Positions 26,418 through 34,535 are shown, numbered from the stretch's first letter. The stretch: DNA of 64,000 nt from Nonomuraea guangzhouensis (GCF_019396345.1 NZ_JAHKRM010000047.1:27946-91945), one strand, 5' to 3'. The notes: generated by a model not told the origin, from the sequence alone. A program made the numbers and translations.

Positions 26418-27080
26418 ATGAAGGCGCGCGACGCTTTGCTGGTGCTGCTGACCGCCGGAGTGGTGGGCACGGCCGCCTGGCTGGTGTTCTTCTCACCGGT
26501 ACTCGGCGTACGTTCGATCGACATCGTGGGAAATGTCACAGTGCCTGCTGAGCGCATCGAACAACAGGCCGCAGTGCCCCAACTGCACCCGCTGGCCACC
26601 GTCGACCTCGCCGAGGTGGAGGGCCGCGTGATGAAGATCAGGCAGCTCGCCTCGGCCAAGGTCGACCGGGTCTGGCCGGGCACGCTGAGGATCGAGGTGG
26701 TCGAGCGCGAGCCGGTCGCCGCGGTCACGGCCGGCGGGAAGGCGGCGCTGATCGACAAGACGGGCGTCGTCATCGAGATCAAGGACACGGTCCCGCCCGG
26801 CCTGCCGGAGCTCAAGGTGGACCGCCCGGCCGCCGGAGACCCCACGACGATGGCCGCGCTCCAGGTGATCCAGTCGCTGCCCGACGATCTCGCCGCCAAG
26901 GTACGGCTGGTCCGCGCCTCCTCGCCCGAGGGTGTGTCGCTGCAGCTCACCGACGGCCGCAGCGTGGTCTGGGGCGCGTCCGACCGGGGCGCGGACAAGG
27001 CCCGCATCCTGGCGACCCTCCTGCGGCGCAAGGCCGAGGTCTATGACGTGAGCTCACCCGACGTGGTGACGCTCAAGTGA
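26418..27080 (+). CDS. ftsQ: Division protein FtsQ (POTRA domain)
   Basis: A 220-residue single-pass protein. A short cytoplasmic start (MKARD) leads into a membrane helix (LLVLLTAGVVGTAAWLVFF), then a POTRA domain (SPVLGVRSIDIVGNVTVPAE) and the FtsQ beta domain (VDRVWPGTLRIEVVEREPVAA). FtsQ links FtsB/FtsL to the septal synthase. The cytoplasmic tail is much shorter than in many actinobacteria. The ATG at 26418 follows GGGAGGG by a few bases; an in-frame upstream start at 26388 would add ten residues. Confidence 0.9.
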   Translation: MKARDALLVLLTAGVVGTAAWLVFFSPVLGVRSIDIVGNVTVPAERIEQQAAVPQLHPLATVDLAEVEGRVMKIRQLASAKVDRVWPGTLRIEVVEREPVAAVTAGGKAALIDKTGVVIEIKDTVPPGLPELKVDRPAAGDPTTMAALQVIQSLPDDLAAKVRLVRASSPEGVSLQLTDGRSVVWGASDRGADKARILATLLRRKAEVYDVSSPDVVTLK

Positions 27081-27181
27081 GTCCGGCTCCAGCGCCGCGA
27101 CGGGAGCCGCTGGGGCCGAGGCGGGTCGCCGGCGTTCGCCATCGGCGTGATCCGCGGATGGGGTTGGGGCGTCCTAGGGGA

Positions 27182-27194
27182 TATGCGTCGCATA
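27182..27194. promoter_or_regulatory. 13-bp perfect palindrome
   Basis: TATGCG-T-CGCATA, in an otherwise G-rich stretch about 190 bp upstream of the ftsZ -35. A candidate operator for a dimeric regulator; none is identified. Confidence 0.35.
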
Positions 27195-27379
27195 AAGGGC
27201 GACGCGCCGGTCAAAGTGCGCCAAACGTGCCGCCGGATGAGGGCCGAGCCTGTCCGGGATGGGGGTCCCGGCGTGAGAGCCTTAACACGGCGCGTGGCAG
27301 AGGAGGACCCCGACCAGGCGTGACGACGGAGCGAAACGGACAGCCCGCGACACGCCGGACGTGCTTGCGGCGCGGTTAG

Positions 27380-27409
27380 TTGACCCGCCTGGAGCGTAAC
27401 TCCTACTGT
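27380..27409 (+). promoter_or_regulatory. ftsZ promoter
   Basis: TTGACC (27380-27385) and TACTGT (27404-27409) with an 18-bp spacer. Expected transcription start is near 27416, which gives a leader of ~120 nt containing the 27420-27455 stem-loop. A second TTGACA at 27425-27430 could serve a further promoter. Confidence 0.6.
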
Positions 27410-27419
27410 CCGTATCAAT

Positions 27420-27455
27420 CCTCAGGTTGACATAAATCTGAATCTCAACTTGAGG
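27420..27455 (+). repeat. Stem-loop in the ftsZ leader
   Basis: CCTCAGGTTGA (27420-27430) pairs with TCAACTTGAGG (27445-27455): 11 bp with one G-U and a 14-nt A/T-rich loop. It would begin only a few nucleotides after the predicted transcription start. In DNA it overlaps a perfect TTGACA, so it may be an operator or a 5'-end RNA stabiliser. Confidence 0.55.
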
Positions 27456-27534
27456 TTGAGAGTTAACGAAGCAAGTGAACGCGGAGACGATCCGCACCGA
27501 AATGGCAAGTCAACGAGCGGAAAGGCCCCTCGTC

Positions 27535-28983
27535 GTGGCAGCACCGCAGAACTACCTCGCGGTCATCAAGGTCGTCGGCATTGGCGGCGGCGGAGTGAAC
27601 GCCGTCAACCGGATGATCGAGGAGGGACTCAAGGGCGTCGAGTTCATCGCGATAAACACCGACGCCCAGGCGCTGCTGATGAGTGACGCCGACGTCAAAC
27701 TCGACGTGGGCCGCGAGCTCACGCGCGGGCTGGGTGCCGGCGCCAACCCCGATGTGGGGCGCAAGGCGGCCGAAGACCATCGCGAGGAGATCGAGGAGGT
27801 CCTCAAGGGGGCCGACATGGTCTTCGTGACCGCGGGCGAGGGCGGCGGCACCGGCACCGGCGGCGCGCCCGTCGTGGCCAACATCGCCAGATCGCTCGGC
27901 GCGCTCACGATCGGCGTGGTGACCCGGCCGTTCAGCTTCGAGGGCCGGCGCAGGGCCTCCCAGGCCGAGGCCGGCATCGAGACCCTGCGCGACGAGGTCG
28001 ACACGCTGATCGTGATTCCCAACGACCGGCTGCTGTCGATCTCCGACCGGCAGGTGAGCGTGCTCGACGCGTTCAAGGCGGCCGACCAGGTGCTGCTGTC
28101 CGGTGTGCAGGGCATCACCGACCTGATCACCACGCCCGGCTTGATCAACCTCGACTTCGCCGACGTCAAGTCGGTCATGTCCGGCGCGGGTTCGGCGCTG
28201 ATGGGCATCGGCCACGCGCGCGGTGACGACCGCTCGGTCGCCGCGGCCGAGATGGCCGTCTCCAGCCCGCTGCTGGAGGCCAGCATCGACGGCGCCCACG
28301 GCGTGCTGCTGTCGATCGCCGGCGGCTCCGACCTCGGCCTGTTCGAGATCAACGAGGCCGCCCAGCTCGTGTCGATGGCGGCCGCGCTCGACGCCAACAT
28401 CATTTTCGGTACGGTCATCGACGACGCGCTCGGCGACGAGGTGCGGGTCACCGTGATCGCCGCCGGGTTCGACGACGTGCCGCCGCCGGTGGAGAAGTCG
28501 CTGCCGCGCCCGCAGAGCCGCCCGGCCGCCGCGCCCGCGGCCCCGCCCGTGTCGTCGCCGGTACGGCCCAGCGTGCCCAGCGTGAAGGCCGAGCCCGCGC
28601 CGCAGCGGTTCGAGCCGCGCCCCGAGCCCCGTCCCGAACCGCGTCCCGAGCCCCGCGCCGACTTCAGGCCGGAGCCTCGCCCTGAGCCGCGTCCCGAGCC
28701 TCGCTCAGATCTCCGCCCCGAACCACCTCGCCCGGACCACGGCTCCGACTTCCGGGCCGACCATCGGGTCGAGCCGGTGCGCCCGGTGGACAACGCGCCC
28801 GAGTCGGTCCACGAGCCGATCGCCGACGAGCCCTCCGGCCCCGTCTCGATCCCCCGCCCCACGCCCGAGCCCGCCAATCCGCCCACGCCCATCACCTCCC
28901 GCATGTCGGAGCCCGCCAAACGCCGTCCGGTGGTTTTCGAAGAGCAGGAGGAGGAGCTCGACGTCCCCGACTTCCTCAAGTAG
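27535..28983 (+). CDS. ftsZ: Cell division GTPase FtsZ
   Basis: A 482-residue tubulin homologue that polymerises into the Z ring. The GTP-binding tubulin signature is GEGGGTGTGGAPV (Gly-rich loop near residue 103), and the T7 loop is NLDFADVKSVM. The C-terminal linker, residues ~357-400, is a run of PEPR repeats (RPEPRPEPRPEPR and variants) rich in Arg. The extreme C-terminus ELDVPDFLK is the conserved tail that binds SepF. The GTG at 27535 is chosen because homologues begin MAAPQNYLAVIKV and GGAAAGG lies 9 nt upstream; an in-frame GTG at 27475 would add 20 residues. Confidence 0.97.
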   Translation: MAAPQNYLAVIKVVGIGGGGVNAVNRMIEEGLKGVEFIAINTDAQALLMSDADVKLDVGRELTRGLGAGANPDVGRKAAEDHREEIEEVLKGADMVFVTAGEGGGTGTGGAPVVANIARSLGALTIGVVTRPFSFEGRRRASQAEAGIETLRDEVDTLIVIPNDRLLSISDRQVSVLDAFKAADQVLLSGVQGITDLITTPGLINLDFADVKSVMSGAGSALMGIGHARGDDRSVAAAEMAVSSPLLEASIDGAHGVLLSIAGGSDLGLFEINEAAQLVSMAAALDANIIFGTVIDDALGDEVRVTVIAAGFDDVPPPVEKSLPRPQSRPAAAPAAPPVSSPVRPSVPSVKAEPAPQRFEPRPEPRPEPRPEPRADFRPEPRPEPRPEPRSDLRPEPPRPDHGSDFRADHRVEPVRPVDNAPESVHEPIADEPSGPVSIPRPTPEPANPPTPITSRMSEPAKRRPVVFEEQEEELDVPDFLK

Positions 28984-29295
28984 CCCGACTCTCCGCCGCT
29001 CCTTCCTCACCGGCCTTCCTAGGTCTCACCGGGGGAATGGAGCGGCGCAGCCGCGTCCGGGGTCGGTTCGGGAAGCCGCTCATGGGGTCGGCCCGGGGTG
29101 CCGGAGTGATCGAACTCACCTGCCTCGTCACGGCGGCCCGCCCCGTGCGGGGTCAGCGGCCGTCTTCCTGGAGGCCCCCGGCCCCGTACGGCGGGTGGGG
29201 CCCACCGGGCTTGCCGTACTGGAAAGAAGAGTGCCGCACCACACGGGAGGCGCGCCCGCGGCACAGAGACACACGAGCCGAACGAAGAGGTGGAC
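28984..29295. other. Intergenic gap where the pgeF (yfiH) gene is usually found
   Basis: The 312 bp between ftsZ and yggS hold no recognisable gene. In many actinobacteria a laccase-domain gene (pgeF, YfiH family) sits here. A frame at 29037-29339 encodes an Arg/Gly/Pro-rich stretch with no laccase-domain motif, so I do not call it a remnant. The stretch has GC-rich hairpin potential (CCCCGTGCGGGG near 29143) that may end the ftsZ transcript. Confidence 0.5.
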
Positions 29296-30018
29296 GTGAG
29301 CGTGAGTACGGACGAGAGCCGGCGGACGCGGCGGGATGAGATCGCGGCCGGGCTGGCGGAGGTGCGCGAGCGGATCGGCGCGGCGTGCCGGGCGGCCGGG
29401 CGTGATCGCGATGAGGTCACCCTGATCGCCGTGACCAAGACCTACCCCGCCTCCGACGTCCGTCTCCTGTGCGAGCTCGGCGTCCGCGAGGTCGGCGAGA
29501 ACCGCGACCAGGAGGCCGCCCCCAAGGCGCGCGAATGCCAGGACCTGCCGCTGACCTGGCACTTCGTCGGCCAGTTGCAGACCAACAAGGTCCGTTCCGT
29601 GGTCTCCTACGCCGATGTGATCCATTCCGTGGACCGGGCCCGGCTGGTCGAGGTGATCAGCCGGGAGGCCGGCAAGCAGGAGCGCCAGGTCGGCTGCCTC
29701 GTACAGGTGGCGCTCGACGACGACCCGGCCAGAGGCGGCGCCAGGCCCGCGGACGTGCCGGAGCTCGCCGACCTGGTCGCCGCGGCTCCGCACCTGTGGC
29801 TGGGCGGGCTGATGGCCGTGGCGCCGCTGGGGGAGGAGCCGGGCAAGGCGTTCGCCCGGCTGCGAGAGTTGGCCGCCGCCGTGCGGGAGCGCCACCCCCG
29901 TGCCACGATGCTGTCGGCGGGCATGAGCGATGACCTCGGCGCGGCCGTCGCGCATGGCGCGACACACGTTCGGGTCGGTACGGCGTTGCTCGGTCGTCGC
30001 AAGCCCTTCGTCAGGTAA
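29296..30018 (+). CDS. yggS: YggS family pyridoxal phosphate homeostasis protein
   Basis: A 240-residue PLP-binding single-domain TIM barrel, non-enzymatic, that buffers pyridoxal phosphate. The PLP lysine is in TLIAVTKTYPASDV; VREVGENRDQEA and WHFVGQLQTNKVRSVV are family motifs; MSAGMSDDLGAAVAHGATHVRVGTAL binds the phosphate (read at SMGMSxD-like MSAGMSDD). It is the ylmE position between ftsZ and sepF. Start uncertain among GTG 29290, 29296 and 29302; 29296 has AGAGG 5 nt upstream. Confidence 0.93.
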   Translation: MSVSTDESRRTRRDEIAAGLAEVRERIGAACRAAGRDRDEVTLIAVTKTYPASDVRLLCELGVREVGENRDQEAAPKARECQDLPLTWHFVGQLQTNKVRSVVSYADVIHSVDRARLVEVISREAGKQERQVGCLVQVALDDDPARGGARPADVPELADLVAAAPHLWLGGLMAVAPLGEEPGKAFARLRELAAAVRERHPRATMLSAGMSDDLGAAVAHGATHVRVGTALLGRRKPFVR

Positions 30019-30160
30019 TGTCCCGTCAAGTGGGTCTTACAGGCCCACCACTACCCAGTAGAGGTCGATCAGCGGTGAGCTCCAAGGGGGTACGGCTGCC
30101 GCCTCGGACCCGGCGACAGGCCCGAGCGAGTGCGACCATGAGCAGGAGGACGACGTAGCG

Positions 30161-30661
30161 ATGGCCGGCGCGATGCGCAAGATGGCGGTCTACCTCGGTC
30201 TCGTGGAGGACGACCGCTACGAGAGGTACGAGACCTACCCGGACGAGTACGCCTACGAGGATGAGCCCCCCCGAACCGGCGAGGAGCGGGCCGTAGCGGT
30301 CCAGGACCGCGACGACGAGGCCGATGCAGGCGTCCCCGCGCCGAGGCCATCCACGACCGTCCTGGAGCGCCGTACGACCGATCTGGCGCGCATCACCACC
30401 CTCCACCCCCGGACCTACAACGAGGCCCGGACGATCGGCGAACACTTCCGCGACGGCACCCCGGTCATCATGAACCTGACCGAGATGGTTGACAGCGACG
30501 CAAAACGCCTGGTCGATTTCGCGGCAGGTCTGGTCTTTGGCCTACATGGCAGCATTGAACGTGTTACCAACAAGGTGTTCCTGTTGTCCCCAGCCAATGT
30601 CGAGGTGACCGCCGAGGACAAGGCTCGAATCGCGGAACGCGGGTTCTTCAACCAGAGTTAG
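30161..30661 (+). CDS. sepF: Z-ring anchoring protein SepF
   Basis: A 166-residue protein with an N-terminal amphipathic membrane-binding helix (AMRKMAVYLGLVEDD), an acidic variable linker and the SepF beta-alpha core (RITTLHPRTYNEARTIGEHF, MNLTEMVDSDAKRLVDFAAGL). It tethers FtsZ to the membrane by binding its C-terminal tail. ATG start with GGAGG upstream. Actinobacteria lack FtsA, so SepF is the main anchor. Second gene in the yggS-sepF-yggT-divIVA string. Confidence 0.95.
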   Translation: MAGAMRKMAVYLGLVEDDRYERYETYPDEYAYEDEPPRTGEERAVAVQDRDDEADAGVPAPRPSTTVLERRTTDLARITTLHPRTYNEARTIGEHFRDGTPVIMNLTEMVDSDAKRLVDFAAGLVFGLHGSIERVTNKVFLLSPANVEVTAEDKARIAERGFFNQS

Positions 30662-30741
30662 AGTCTCTGTATGTCTATCGCACCCAACCCGGTCTCACCG
30701 AGGCCGGGCGGGCGCATCAGGAGTGGAGGCGCGGCCAGGCC

Positions 30742-31035
30742 GTGGGGATCGTAAGTCAGATCTTGGTCGTAGTCCTGTCTCTGTATCTGGTGCTGCTCAT
30801 CGGCAGGATGATCTTTGAGACGGTCCAGGCGTTCGCCAGGCAGTGGCGCCCCTCGGGCGTCGTGCTGGTGCTTGCCGAGGCCACATACACCGCAACCGAC
30901 CCACCCCTCAAGTTCCTCCGCCGTTTCATTCCCCCGCTCCGGTTGGGTACGGTGGCCTTTGACCTAAGCTTCACAGTCCTCTTCATCGTCGTTCTGATCT
31001 TGATCCAGATCGCTGGATCGCTGGGCGCGCGGTGA
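30742..31035 (+). CDS. YggT family membrane protein
   Basis: A 97-residue protein with two transmembrane regions (IVSQILVVVLSLYLVLLIGRM and VAFDLSFTVLFIVVLILIQI, given here as landmarks) around a conserved loop with TDPPLKFLRRFIPPLRLG. YggT/YlmG proteins sit between sepF and divIVA across Gram-positives and affect envelope organisation; the biochemical role is unknown. GTG start at 30742. Confidence 0.9.
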   Translation: MGIVSQILVVVLSLYLVLLIGRMIFETVQAFARQWRPSGVVLVLAEATYTATDPPLKFLRRFIPPLRLGTVAFDLSFTVLFIVVLILIQIAGSLGAR

Positions 31036-31142
31036 CGGAGGGCCGTGTCCCCCCGGTCGTGATCCAACTCGTGTCCGCGCTGAAGTGATTCGGGTTAACC
31101 GTCCCTCCGGACAGACTCCAAGCGCGCCAAGGAGACCAAAAG

Positions 31143-32018
31143 ATGCCGCTGACGCCCGCTGATGTGCGGAACAAGCAGTTCAGTACCACCCGGCTACGGC
31201 CGGGCTACGACGAGGAAGAGGTCGACGCCTTCCTCGACGAAGTCGAGGCTGAGCTTGACCGCCTGATCCAAGAGAACGAGGAGCTCCGCGCGAAGCTGGC
31301 CGAGTGCCTGCGCGGGAAGGTGCCCGGGGGCATGAGCATGCCCATGGCCTCCGCGCCGGTCCAGGAGCAGCCGAAGCCCGAGATGATGGCGCCGCCGCAG
31401 CCGGAGCCCATGCGGGCCCCCGAGCCGCAGCAGCAGCCCCAGCCGGTCCCCGTCGCCATGAACATGCCTCCGGCCGAGGACAACATGGACACCGCGGCCC
31501 GCGTGCTCGCGCTGGCCCAGCAGACCGCCGACCAGGCGATCTCCGACGCCCGCCGCGAGGCCGACGAGACCGTCACCCGCGCCCGCCGCGAGGCCGACGA
31601 GATCCTGACCAAGGCTCGCCGCCAGGCCGAGCAGGTCATCGGCGACGCCCGCGCCCGCGCCGAGACGCTCGAGCGCGACGCGCAGGAGCGCCACCGTCAG
31701 GCCATGGGCTCCCTCGTCCAGACCCGCGACGAGCTGGAGCGCAAGGTCGAGGAGCTGCGCAGCTTCGAACGCGAATACCGCAGCCGCCTCAAGCTCTACC
31801 TGGAGAACCAGCTCGCCGAGCTGAACGTCTCCGCGGAAGGCAGCGGTGGCTTCCCCGTCATGACGGGCGGTGGTCCTTCGGCGGCTGCTCCGGCCATGTC
31901 GCACGCGGTGCCCCAGGGCGCTCAGCAGCCTCTTCCCGGTGGTCCCAACCCCTTCGGCGGTGAATCCCCGCAGGGCGCTTTCCCCGGCGGTGACGGTCCG
32001 CACAACGACCGCCGGTAA
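31143..32018 (+). CDS. divIVA: Polar growth protein DivIVA (Wag31)
   Basis: A 291-residue coiled-coil protein. The N-terminal lipid-binding DivIVA domain (TPADVRNKQFSTTRLRPGY, then EEEVDAFLDEVEAELDRL) is followed by a Met/Pro/Gln-rich linker (~residues 60-115), a long coiled coil (~residues 118-225, ARREADETVTRARREADEIL pattern) and a Gly/Pro tail. It marks curved membrane at poles and directs apical growth. ATG preceded by AAGGAGACC. The repeated ADE-R-ARREA heptads are typical of the family. Confidence 0.95.
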   Translation: MPLTPADVRNKQFSTTRLRPGYDEEEVDAFLDEVEAELDRLIQENEELRAKLAECLRGKVPGGMSMPMASAPVQEQPKPEMMAPPQPEPMRAPEPQQQPQPVPVAMNMPPAEDNMDTAARVLALAQQTADQAISDARREADETVTRARREADEILTKARRQAEQVIGDARARAETLERDAQERHRQAMGSLVQTRDELERKVEELRSFEREYRSRLKLYLENQLAELNVSAEGSGGFPVMTGGGPSAAAPAMSHAVPQGAQQPLPGGPNPFGGESPQGAFPGGDGPHNDRR

Positions 32019-32059
32019 AGTAGCGGGTCACCAGGACCCGTCACTCGAAAGAGCCCTTT

Positions 32060-34360
32060 GTGATCCTAATCAGTGCTGGTTTGGTGCTCGCGGCGGTTGT
32101 CTTGCTGATCGCGGGCTTCGTTCTGGCAAAGCCGTTCCTGATCATGTGGTCCATCGTGGTCAGCGTGCTGTCCGCGCTGTTCCTGGTGATCGGGGCGCTG
32201 CTGCGGCGTCACGAGCTGTTTCCCGGTGGTGGGCGGGCCGCTGCGCCGGCCACCCCGCCGGTGGGGCTCACGCCCGTCGGCCTGCCGCACGGCCAGACCC
32301 AGCCGGGCCCGATCGGCGCCCCCATGGGAGCGCCGCCGTCGCCGCGTCCACCGACGCTCCAGCGGACGGTCACCGCACCGGCGCAACGCCGTCCCGCGGT
32401 GCGCGGCATCTCCCCGGACGCGCTGGTTCTGGTGATCCCCGGACGCAAGCGCTACCACGTCCCGGGTTGCCGCCAGCTGATCGGACGGGATCAAGAGGAG
32501 CTCACGTACGAGGAGGCGCGCGAGGAGGGCTTCACGCCCTGCACGGCGTGCCTGCCGGACGCAGCGCTCGGCGGACGGCAGCTGCCGCCTGCCGCCGGCC
32601 CCGAGCCCGCCGTCACCCCCAAGCCCGGCGGTCCTGAGTCCGCCGCCACCCCCAAGCCCGGCTCCGAGCCTTCGCCGGCTCCCAAGGTCCCCGCGGACCT
32701 CCGGGCCGAGGCGCCCGGGCCCACGCGCGACCTGCGCCCCCCGGTGTCCGCCGGTGCGGCCCAGCCGAAGCCCGACTCCAAGGCTTCCACCCCTGCCCCG
32801 GACCCGGCCGACGCCCCCGCCGAGCCGACCGGATGGTTCGCCCGCCCCCCGGCGGAGCCCGCCCCGTCGAGCGGCACGCGAAAGCCCGCCACTCCGGGGC
32901 TCGGCACGGAACCTCCGGCCGCCGACCCTTCAGCGGGCCCGAGGCTCGCCCCTTACATCACCACCATGCCGTCGTCCGGCCCGCCATCGCCAGGCAAGCC
33001 CGGGTCCGATCGGCCGCCGTCCGGTCAGTCCAGAGGCGACCAGCCCTCGTCCAGCCGTCCCGGGGCGCGTCAGCCGTCGTCGGGGCAGCCCGGTTCCGGC
33101 CCGTCCAGGGGTGGCCAGCCAGTGTCCGGCCGGTCCGGGGCGGGGCAGTCCACGGGTGACCGACCGTCCGCCGGTAGGCCCGGGAGCGGCAAGCCTGGAG
33201 CAGAGCGTCCGTCGGCTTTCGCCGCAGAGGGCCGTGACCAGAGTCGTGGCGGCCCGGACCGTGGTGCCCCCGAGCGTGCTGGTCAGGACCGGGGCGCCTT
33301 CGAGCGCGCTGGTCGAGAGCGTGATTCCGCCCCGGACCTCGACGACTCGGGGCCCGCGACGGCGCCTCAGCGTGCCATACAGCCGGGCGATCCCGCGCCG
33401 GGGAAGGCCGGTCGGTCCTCCTCGTCGGGGCAATCAGAGCGTCCCACCGCGGTGCCCGAACGTCCCGCCTCGGCCGCTGAGTCCGCTGCCAAGCCTCAGG
33501 GTCCCCCGCCCAAGGGGCCGAGCGCGTCAGGCAAGCCTCAGCGGCCCGAGCCCGGCAGTGGGGCAGGCGGGCCCGGTAGCGGGTCTGGTGGGCCCGTTAG
33601 CGGTCCGCAGGAAGCCGGTGCCAAAGCCGGCAGGGCTGAGGGCGCCCAGCCCGGCAGGCCTGAAGGGGCCAAGCCCGGCAAGCCCGAGTCGGGTTCGCAG
33701 GCGGCTAAGGCTGAGCGCCCCGGATCCGGGGGCGAGGCGTCCGGGGCCAAGGGAGAGCGGTCCGAATCGGTGGGCGGGACCGTGATCATGCCTGTGCAGT
33801 CCGGACCGGCCTCTGGGGCGACGTCCAAGCCAGAGCGTGGCGGGCCTACGAGCGGGACACGCCCGGCCGGGGCGAAGCCCAGTGCGGGTGCGACGCCTGC
33901 GGAGAGCACACCCGCAGAAAGCGCCAAGGCAGCCGAGAGCGCTAAGAGGACCGAGGGTGCTAAGGCGGCCGAGGGAGCCAAGGCAGCTGAAGGCGTCAAG
34001 GCGGCTGAGAGCGCCAAGGCGGCGGCCAGAACGTTCGAGCCCGCGCCCGCCAAGCCGGACAGTGCCGCTGCCAAGCGTGGCGGCTCCGCGTCCGGCGAGG
34101 AGACCCCGGGCGGAGGAGACACCGCTCCCGCCAAGGGAACGACGGCCGAGGGCAAGTCCGACGGAGAAGGCGCGGCGAAGGCCGGACGGCCGGTCACCGT
34201 GAAGGTCATCGTGGGTACCAGCCGCTACCACAGCACCGCCTGCCCGCTCATCCAGGGCGCGGGCGATACCGGCGTGGAGACCATGACGATCACGCAAGCC
34301 GAGTCGGCCGGCCTGACGAGCTGCTCCGTCTGCCAGCACGAGCGCGAGTCCGTCAGCTGA
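32060..34360 (+). CDS. Membrane-anchored protein with two CxxC modules joined by a ~590-residue low-complexity linker
   Basis: A 766-residue protein of unknown function directly after divIVA. Two N-terminal helices (LVLAAVVLLIAGFVLAKPFL and WSIVVSVLSALFLVIGALL) anchor it. A first module near residues 127-170 reads RYHVPGCRQLIG, EAREEGFTPCTACLPD; a second at the C-terminus reads RYHSTACPLIQG, AESAGLTSCSVCQHE. Each has a YH-x3-C plus CxxC pattern resembling Ada-type zinc modules. Between them lies a Pro/Gly/Ser/Lys-rich, probably disordered region, ending in an Ala/Glu/Lys helical repeat (AESAKAAEGAK). GTG start with GAAAGAG 8 nt upstream. Zinc binding and any division role are inference from motif and position. 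Confidence 0.8.
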   Translation: MILISAGLVLAAVVLLIAGFVLAKPFLIMWSIVVSVLSALFLVIGALLRRHELFPGGGRAAAPATPPVGLTPVGLPHGQTQPGPIGAPMGAPPSPRPPTLQRTVTAPAQRRPAVRGISPDALVLVIPGRKRYHVPGCRQLIGRDQEELTYEEAREEGFTPCTACLPDAALGGRQLPPAAGPEPAVTPKPGGPESAATPKPGSEPSPAPKVPADLRAEAPGPTRDLRPPVSAGAAQPKPDSKASTPAPDPADAPAEPTGWFARPPAEPAPSSGTRKPATPGLGTEPPAADPSAGPRLAPYITTMPSSGPPSPGKPGSDRPPSGQSRGDQPSSSRPGARQPSSGQPGSGPSRGGQPVSGRSGAGQSTGDRPSAGRPGSGKPGAERPSAFAAEGRDQSRGGPDRGAPERAGQDRGAFERAGRERDSAPDLDDSGPATAPQRAIQPGDPAPGKAGRSSSSGQSERPTAVPERPASAAESAAKPQGPPPKGPSASGKPQRPEPGSGAGGPGSGSGGPVSGPQEAGAKAGRAEGAQPGRPEGAKPGKPESGSQAAKAERPGSGGEASGAKGERSESVGGTVIMPVQSGPASGATSKPERGGPTSGTRPAGAKPSAGATPAESTPAESAKAAESAKRTEGAKAAEGAKAAEGVKAAESAKAAARTFEPAPAKPDSAAAKRGGSASGEETPGGGDTAPAKGTTAEGKSDGEGAAKAGRPVTVKVIVGTSRYHSTACPLIQGAGDTGVETMTITQAESAGLTSCSVCQHERESVS

Positions 34361-34489
34361 CCGACCGCGAGTCGGTCCGCGTGCGTGGCTTGGGAGTCCG
34401 TCGGCTGTGCGACCGTGAGTCGCTGTGCCAGAACGGGCCGCGAGGCCGTCGGCTGAGTGACTGCGAGCCGGTCTGGCAGTTACGGGCCA
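34346..34489 (+). repeat. Three 48-bp tandem repeats at and after the 3' end of the two-CxxC gene
   Basis: Units begin at 34346, 34394 and 34442, each opening GAGTCCGTC or GAGGCCGTC and continuing with a conserved ~30 nt (GCTG..CGACCG.GAGTCG). The first contains the gene's last codons and TGA; the third has TGA at the same place. The preceding coding stretch from 34301 looks like a further diverged copy. Period 48 equals 16 codons, so this is coding-derived duplication. The rest of the gap to ileS has no gene. Confidence 0.65.
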
Positions 34490-34535
34490 CGAAGGGGACG
34501 CGCCCGCAAGGCGCGTCCCACAACGTACGGTTCCG

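Larger units (their letters stand above)
27081..27534 (+). promoter_or_regulatory. ftsZ upstream region
   Basis: A 454-bp gap without a believable gene; an open frame near 27077-27379 has Arg/Gly/Pro composition unlike real proteins. It holds a 13-bp palindrome TATGCGTCGCATA (27182-27194), a promoter at 27380-27409 and a stem-loop at 27420-27455. ftsZ having its own strong promoters inside the dcw cluster is normal for actinobacteria. Confidence 0.6.

Noticed and set aside
26146..26551. Open frames on both strands between murC and ftsQ
   Set aside because: They encode only Gly/Arg/Pro/Ala repeats that follow from the G-rich DNA repeat; no ribosome binding site or motif.
27077..27379. 100-codon frame between ftsQ and ftsZ
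   Set aside because: Composition unlike real proteins, and it occupies the ftsZ regulatory region.
27552..28979. 475-codon minus-strand frame opposite ftsZ
   Set aside because: Ser/Thr/Arg-rich shadow of the conserved ftsZ; third-position GC pattern fits ftsZ.
29037..29339. 100-codon frame between ftsZ and yggS as a possible pgeF remnant
   Set aside because: No laccase-domain motif could be found; composition is Arg/Gly/Pro low complexity.
30030..30048. GTGGG/CCCAC hairpin before sepF as a terminator or switch
   Set aside because: Only 5 bp with no T-tract; such short GC hairpins are expected by chance in this DNA.
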